From Pseudomonadota bacterium (lineage in GTDB: Bacteria; Pseudomonadota; Gammaproteobacteria; Burkholderiales; Thiobacillaceae), in NCBI GenBank assembly GCA_021847385.1, contig JAJZTV010000037.1:1-12268 (forward strand): a stretch of DNA of 12,268 nt, given 5' to 3'. The notes under the pieces were generated by a model. It had not been told where the DNA came from and searched no databases. It was given only the letters and a program-made list of their open reading frames with translations. This document shows, one piece after another, positions 8,603-12,268 of the stretch (positions are counted from its first letter, which is position 1; every line of letters starts with the position of its first letter). The position numbers and the translations under genes are program-made.

Positions 8603-9802
8603 ATGAATATCCTACTTCTCTCCGATGTCTACTTCCCCCGCGTCAACGGGGTGTCCACCTCCATTCAAACCCTGCGCGAGGCCTTGCTGGCCGCCGGCCA
8701 CGAGGTCACCCTGGTGGTGCCGCGCTACGGCGACGAGGCCGACGAGCCGGGCATCGTGCGCGTGGCCGGGCGCCGGCTGGCCTTCGACCCGGAAGATCGC
8801 CTGATGTATTGGCGCAAGCTGATGCAGACCCTGCACGCGCTGCCGGGCCGCCATGACGTGGTGCATATCCATACCCCGTTCTTCGCGCACTACGCCGGCC
8901 TGCGCTATGCCAAGCGCATGGGCCTGCCGGTGATGGAGACCTATCACACCCTGTTCGAGGAATATTTCTATCTGTATCTGCCTGTGCTGCCGCGCATCTG
9001 GCTCAAGCGCCTGGCGCGCGCCATTTCCAGCCGGCAGTGCAACCAGCTCGATGCCGTGGTCGCGCCATCCGAACCCATGCTGAAGGCCTTGCGTGCCTAC
9101 GGCGTGCATCAGCCGGTCGAGATCATCCCGACCGGCATGCCACGGGCGATCTTCGCCGAGGCGAGCGGCGCCGGTTTTCGCGGCCGGCACGGCATCGCGC
9201 CCGAGCGGCCGATGCTGCTGTTCGTCGGCCGCGTCGCCCATGAAAAGAACATCGGTTTTCTGCTGCGCATGATGGCCGGTTTGCGCCAGAACCAGCCCGA
9301 GGCCTGCCTGATCATCGCCGGCGAGGGGCCGGCCGAGCCGGCCTTGCGCCGCGAGGCCGAGGCGCTGGGCCTGGGCGACAGCGTGCGCTTCGTCGGCTAT
9401 TTGAATCGCGGTGGCGAATTGCTCGACTGCTATCGCGCGGCCAATCTGTTCGTGTTCGCCTCGCGCACCGAGACCCAGGGCCTGGTGCTGCTCGAGGCCA
9501 TGGCCCAAGGCACGCCGGTGGTGGCCCTGGCCGAGATGGGCACCAAGGACGTGCTCAAGGAAGGCGAGGGTTGCCGCATCGCGCCGGACGACCCCGAGGC
9601 CTTCGCTCGCCTGGTGGCCGAGTTGCTCGCCATGCCGGACGAGCTGCGGGCCTTGTCCGCCCGGGCCGTGGAATATGCCCACGGCTGGCGCGCCGATCGC
9701 ATGGCGGCGCGCATGGTCGAGATGTACGGCCGGCTCGCCGCCGGCGAGCAGGTCGCCACGGCCCTGTCCGCCAACGCCGCCTGCGCGGGAGATTCCGCCT
9801 AA
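8603..9802 (+). CDS. GT4-family glycosyltransferase
   Basis: A GT-B fold, retaining glycosyltransferase of family 4, 399 residues. It begins MNILLLSDVYFPRVNGVSTS, with the acceptor-side glycine motif NGVSTSI near residues 15-21. The donor domain has LLFVGRVAHEKNIGFLL, where Lys215 follows Glu214 in the EKN motif. It also has the EX7E motif ETQGLVLLE (Glu290 and Glu298), then AMAQGTPVVALAEMGTKDVL. HIHTPFFAHYAGLRYAKRMG and METYHTLFEEYF in the N-terminal half are typical of the group that includes diacylglycerol glucosyltransferases and PIM-type enzymes. There is no signal peptide, so it acts at the cytoplasmic face. Its place directly after msbA suggests a glycolipid or LPS role, but acceptor and sugar cannot be read from the sequence. 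It is probably co-transcribed with msbA (43-base gap). Confidence 0.9.
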   Translation: MNILLLSDVYFPRVNGVSTSIQTLREALLAAGHEVTLVVPRYGDEADEPGIVRVAGRRLAFDPEDRLMYWRKLMQTLHALPGRHDVVHIHTPFFAHYAGLRYAKRMGLPVMETYHTLFEEYFYLYLPVLPRIWLKRLARAISSRQCNQLDAVVAPSEPMLKALRAYGVHQPVEIIPTGMPRAIFAEASGAGFRGRHGIAPERPMLLFVGRVAHEKNIGFLLRMMAGLRQNQPEACLIIAGEGPAEPALRREAEALGLGDSVRFVGYLNRGGELLDCYRAANLFVFASRTETQGLVLLEAMAQGTPVVALAEMGTKDVLKEGEGCRIAPDDPEAFARLVAELLAMPDELRALSARAVEYAHGWRADRMAARMVEMYGRLAAGEQVATALSANAACAGDSA

Positions 9803-9911
9803 CGGGCATGGCAAGAGACACCTCGAATCATGAAACACGTCATGCCCGTTTCCCTCACCCCTGCCCTCTCCCGCTTGCGGGAGAGGGGGACGAGGGCAAC
9901 GCTTCGCGTTG
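9802..9911. repeat. REP-like palindromic intergenic element
   Basis: Three nested or adjacent palindromes lie between the glycosyltransferase and gluQ. ACGGGCATG (9802-9810) is inverted as CATGCCCGT (9841-9849). CCCTCTCCCGC (9864-9874), loop TT and GCGGGAGAGGG (9877-9887) form a perfect 11-bp stem, flanked by CCCTC (9852-9856) and GAGGG (9892-9896). CAACGC (9897-9902), TTC, GCGTTG (9906-9911) is a third hairpin. The CCCTCACCCC...CCCTCTCCC..GGGAGAGGG pattern is the common dispersed repeat of proteobacterial intergenic regions. It starts on the last base of the glycosyltransferase stop. It may also stop transcription, though no T run follows. Confidence 0.7.
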
Positions 9912-9934
9912 TTTCACGCTAATCGGGCACGGGT

Positions 9935-9940
9935 TAACAT
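9935..9940 (+). promoter_or_regulatory. possible -10 box placing the start of transcription at the gluQ ATG
   Basis: TAACAT ends 6 bases before ATG 9947. If it is a -10 element, the transcript would begin at or next to the start codon, consistent with the missing SD. No convincing -35 is seen at 16-18 bases. Weak. Confidence 0.25.
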
Positions 9941-9946
9941 GGCGCG

Positions 9947-10831
9947 ATGTCGTCCTCGCGTTATCGCGGCCGATTCGCGCCCTCGCCCACCGGCCCGCTG
10001 CACTTCGGTTCCCTCGTTGCCGCCCTAGGCAGCTATCTCGACGCGCGCGCGCACGACGGCTCCTGGCTGCTGCGCATGGAAGACGTGGATGCGCCGCGCG
10101 TGATGCCGGGCGCGGCCGATGCGATCCTGCGTGCACTGGAGGCGCACGGCTTCGAGTGGGACGGCGAGATCACGTACCAGAGCCGGCGCGGCGCGGTCTA
10201 CCGCGCGGCCTTGCAGGCCTTGCAAGACCAGGGCTTGGTCTATGCCTGCGCCTGTAGCCGCAAGCAACTGGCCGAAACGGCCAAGCGCGGCATCGACGGC
10301 TACATCTATCGCGGCGCCTGTCGTGAGCGGCCGCCCGCCGCCGACGCGGCCTTGCGCCTGCGCGTGCCGGCCGAGCGCATCGCCTTCGACGACCGCGTCC
10401 AGGGCCGCGTGGCCTGCGATCTGGCGCGCGAGTCCGGCGATTTCGTGCTCAAGCGCGCCGACGGCATCTATGCCTATCAATTGGCCGTGGTGGCGGACGA
10501 CGCCGAGCAGGGCATCACCGACATCGTGCGCGGCGCCGACCTGTTGACCTCGACCCCGCGCCAGATCGTGTTGCAGCGCTATCTCGGCCTGCCGACGCCG
10601 CGCTACGCCCACCTGCCGGTCGTGCTCGATGCCGCCGGCGACAAACTGTCCAAGCAAACCCTGGCCGAACCGATAGACCCGCAACGTCCGCTGCCCGCCC
10701 TGTTGCGCGCCCTGCGTTTTCTCGGCGCTTCCGATGTGCGCGAGGTCGGCGGCCTGGCCGAGTTTTGGGCACAGGCCGACGCGGCGTGGCCCGTATTGAT
10801 CCGGCCTCTGCGGGGCCGCCGGCCGGCCTGA
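9947..10831 (+). CDS. gluQ: glutamyl-queuosine tRNA(Asp) synthetase
   Basis: A cytoplasmic paralogue of glutamyl-tRNA synthetase lacking the anticodon-binding domain; 294 residues, normal for the family. It activates glutamate and attaches it to queuosine-34 of tRNA(Asp). The class I HIGH-like motif is APSPTGPLHFGS at residues 11-22 and the KMSKS-like motif is KLSKQ at 233-237. The zinc site is present as Cys101, Cys103, Tyr121 and Cys125 (YACACSRKQL...GYIYRGACR), with a spacing between the cysteine pair and the Tyr a few residues longer than in E. coli. RMEDVDAPR and GADLLTSTPRQ are further family stretches. In E. coli the gene follows dksA; here it stands after a REP-like repeat and before ctaA. 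No SD is seen before the ATG, and a TTAACAT box ends 6 bases upstream. Confidence 0.93.
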   Translation: MSSSRYRGRFAPSPTGPLHFGSLVAALGSYLDARAHDGSWLLRMEDVDAPRVMPGAADAILRALEAHGFEWDGEITYQSRRGAVYRAALQALQDQGLVYACACSRKQLAETAKRGIDGYIYRGACRERPPAADAALRLRVPAERIAFDDRVQGRVACDLARESGDFVLKRADGIYAYQLAVVADDAEQGITDIVRGADLLTSTPRQIVLQRYLGLPTPRYAHLPVVLDAAGDKLSKQTLAEPIDPQRPLPALLRALRFLGASDVREVGGLAEFWAQADAAWPVLIRPLRGRRPA

Positions 10832-10878
10832 GCCGGTGCAATCGCGCCGGCGCTAGCCGGCCGGGCGACCGGGCAGCG

Positions 10879-10884
10879 TAGAAT
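10879..10884 (+). promoter_or_regulatory. possible -10 box upstream of ctaA
   Basis: TAGAAT stands in the 80-base gap between gluQ and ctaA, with a predicted start near 10891 and a leader of about 20 bases. The region at -35 is GC-rich (gccggc) and does not match. The same gap contains CCGGC/GCCGG palindromes (10847-10860). Low certainty. Confidence 0.3.
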
Positions 10885-10911
10885 AGCCGCTTTCGCCCTT
10901 CCGGATCGGTC

Positions 10912-12018
10912 ATGATCGCGCAATTGCTCGCCATCGGTTTTCTCGTCGCCTTGCTGCCGCTGAGCTATGTCTGGGTCAGCGGCGATGCCAACAAATACCG
11001 CAAGCTGGTCTGGCTGACGACCTTCCTGGTGTTCGACCTGATCCTGTTCGGCAGCTTCACCCGGCTGACCGATTCCGGCCTCGGCTGTCCCGATTGGCCC
11101 GGTTGCTATGGCACCTCCAACCCCATCCACGCCAGCGCCGACATCGCGGCGGCCGAGGCGGTGCTGCCCGACGGCCCGGTGACCGAGATGAAGGCCTGGA
11201 TCGAGATGGTCCACCGCTATTTCGCCATGGCGGTCGGCGCCTTGATCGTCGCGCTGAACATCCTGGCCTGGGCCAAGTACCGGCAATTGGGCCATACGCC
11301 CTGGGCGGCGACCGGGCTGTTGATCTTGGTCTGCATCCAGGGCGCGTTCGGCGCCTGGACCGTGACCATGAAGCTGATGCCCTTGATGGTGACCCTGCAC
11401 TTGCTGCTGGGCATGGCCTTGCTGGCGGGCCTGGCTTGGCTGGCCGCCGAGCGCACCCCGACGCCGCAGGCCAACGATTGGCGCGCCATGTTCAAGCTGC
11501 GGCCCTGGTTGCGGCTGGGCTTCGTGCTCCTGGTCGCGCAGATCGCGCTGGGCGGCTGGGTCAGCACCAACTACGCGGTGCTCGCCTGCCAAGGTTTTCC
11601 CGAATGCAACGGCGCCTGGCTGCCCGCGATGAACTTCGCCGACGGCTTCACGCTCTGGCGCGAACTCGGCCACACCGCGAGCGGCGCGCTGATCCAGAAC
11701 GATGCCCTGGTCGCCATCCATTGGACCCACCGTTTCTTCGCCTTCATCGTGCTGGCCTACCTGGCCTGGCTGGCCTGGCAGGTGCAGCGCTTGTCGTCGA
11801 TGGCCAAGTTCGCCCGCGCCTTGTGGTATCTGCTGGGTCTGCAATTGCTGACCGGCCTGTCCAACATCGTGCTCGGCTGGCCCATCGTCGCGGCCGTCGC
11901 CCACAACGGCGGCGCGGCGCTGCTGGTGCTGGTGTTGGTCTGGTTGCTCTATCGCAGCCGTGGCGGCGAGCGCGACTGGCCGATGTCCAGCCAGGCCTGG
12001 CCCGGCAAGTCTTTGTAA
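10912..12018 (+). CDS. ctaA: heme A synthase (COX15/CtaA family)
   Basis: An inner-membrane enzyme that oxidises the C8 methyl of heme O to the formyl group of heme A for aa3-type cytochrome oxidase; 368 residues with about eight membrane helices. The two-fold repeat is visible. Histidines are His101 (IEMVHRYFA, with Glu98), His163 (TLHLLLG), His273 (HWTHRFFA) and His331 (AVAHNGGAA). Each half carries a periplasmic cysteine pair: Cys59/Cys65 in GLGCPDWPGC and Cys226/Cys232 in ACQGFPEC. GSFTRLTDSGLGCPDWPG is the family hallmark. The start ATG 10912 begins the first hydrophobic helix. The usual neighbours ctaB/cyoE and SCO1 are not directly downstream; a tRNA gene follows, whose promoter begins 4 bases after the stop codon. 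Confidence 0.95.
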   Translation: MIAQLLAIGFLVALLPLSYVWVSGDANKYRKLVWLTTFLVFDLILFGSFTRLTDSGLGCPDWPGCYGTSNPIHASADIAAAEAVLPDGPVTEMKAWIEMVHRYFAMAVGALIVALNILAWAKYRQLGHTPWAATGLLILVCIQGAFGAWTVTMKLMPLMVTLHLLLGMALLAGLAWLAAERTPTPQANDWRAMFKLRPWLRLGFVLLVAQIALGGWVSTNYAVLACQGFPECNGAWLPAMNFADGFTLWRELGHTASGALIQNDALVAIHWTHRFFAFIVLAYLAWLAWQVQRLSSMAKFARALWYLLGLQLLTGLSNIVLGWPIVAAVAHNGGAALLVLVLVWLLYRSRGGERDWPMSSQAWPGKSL

Positions 12019-12021
12019 TCC

Positions 12022-12050
12022 TTGACCGGAAAGACGGCAAAAAGGATAAT
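12022..12050 (+). promoter_or_regulatory. sigma70 promoter of the tRNA gene
   Basis: TTGACC (12022-12027), exactly 17 bases, then GATAAT (12045-12050) is one of the best promoters in the window. The stretch after the -10 (cgcgggc) is a GC-rich discriminator, a feature of stable-RNA promoters under stringent control. The start would be near 12057, giving a 5' leader of about 43 bases before the mature tRNA. Confidence 0.75.
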
Positions 12051-12099
12051 CGCGGGCTCTTTTGGTGGCGGTTTGGCCGAAAGTGCGAGTTTTCAGCGT

Positions 12100-12176
12100 G
12101 GTGATGTAGCTCAGCTGGTTAGAGCGACGGATTCATAATCCGTAGGTCGAGGGTTCAAGTCCCCCCATCACCACCA
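12100..12176 (+). tRNA. tRNA with CAU anticodon, probably elongator tRNA-Met
   Basis: 77 nt including an encoded CCA (12174-12176). The acceptor stem GGTGATG pairs with CATCACC; the D arm is GCTC/GAGC with AGCTGGTTA. The anticodon stem is ACGGA/TCCGT with loop TTCATAA (CAT at 12134-12136), and the variable loop is AGGTC. The T arm is GAGGG-TTCAAGT-CCCCC with one A-C mismatch at 50-64. A CAU anticodon allows elongator Met, initiator Met or lysidine-modified Ile2. A paired first position excludes a typical initiator. The acceptor lacks the C4-G69/C5-G68 pairs of E. coli Ile2 and keeps A5-U68 as in Met, which favours elongator Met. Confidence 0.92.
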
Positions 12177-12216
12177 TTCCCTATGTCAGCCATCATTTCC
12201 CCACGCCTCCCCGCGC

Positions 12217-12222
12217 TACAAT
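12217..12222 (+). promoter_or_regulatory. possible -10 box before the last reading frame
   Basis: TACAAT lies 28 bases before ATG 12251 and would start transcription near 12229. No clear -35 is seen at the right distance. Confidence 0.3.
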
Positions 12223-12250
12223 AGGGCCGTCCCCCACGTAGCTAGCCCCA

Positions 12251-12268
12251 ATGCCCCGCAAAGTATTC
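12251..12268 (+). CDS. start of a gene running out of the window
   Basis: ATG CCC CGC AAA GTA TTC gives MPRKVF before the window ends. It follows a candidate -10 box and the tRNA gene, but six residues are too few to identify a product. There is no clear SD. Confidence 0.35.

Noticed and set aside
10603..11904. Long minus-strand frame across gluQ and ctaA
   Set aside because: Gln/Gly/Ala/Asp-rich shadow of two well-supported plus-strand genes.

Overview
The window reads as chromosomal DNA of a GC-rich betaproteobacterium. The evidence is the gene order ZapB-like / ZapA / 6S RNA / 5-formyl-THF cyclo-ligase, a proteobacterial MsbA, GluQ-RS and a CtaA/COX15-type heme A synthase. Genus cannot be fixed from the sequence alone. 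Most of the window is housekeeping. The one accessory-looking patch is about 3.0-5.4 kb, which holds a secreted subtilisin-like protease and a divergent, visibly AT-richer gene for a small exported protein.

Layout. 1-3012 (+): the end of livH, then livM, livG and livF, a tightly overlapped branched-chain amino-acid-type ABC transporter without its binding protein in view. 3020-4588 (-): S8 serine peptidase, convergent with livF. 4768-5391 (+): exported protein of unknown function. 5379-6722 (-): a unit transcribed from a good sigma70 promoter (TTGACG-18-TATAGT) that encodes a ZapB-like coiled coil, ZapA, 6S RNA (ssrS) and 5-formyltetrahydrofolate cyclo-ligase. The 6S RNA also appears to have its own promoter buried in the last codons of zapA. 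6805-9802 (+): msbA (TTG start) and a GT4 glycosyltransferase, suggesting an envelope lipid/LPS unit. 9802-9911: palindromic REP-like intergenic repeat. 9947-10831 (+): gluQ (glutamyl-queuosine tRNA(Asp) synthetase). 10912-12018 (+): ctaA. 12100-12176 (+): a CAU-anticodon tRNA, probably elongator Met, with a strong promoter immediately after ctaA. 12251-end: the first six codons of a further reading frame.

Functionally, the liv genes move amino acids inward, and MsbA flips lipid A precursors beside a glycosyltransferase. ZapA and its ZapB-like partner tune the FtsZ ring. 6S RNA controls sigma70 RNA polymerase in stationary phase and is linked to a folate-salvage enzyme. GluQ-RS modifies tRNA(Asp), and CtaA makes heme A for the terminal oxidase.

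I found no CRISPR array, transposase, integrase, toxin-antitoxin pair or recognisable defence system. The most informative non-coding observations are the ssrS promoter embedded in zapA, the complete 6S fold, the apparent use of the 6S 3' strand as the fthC translation-initiation region, and the non-canonical starts of several genes.
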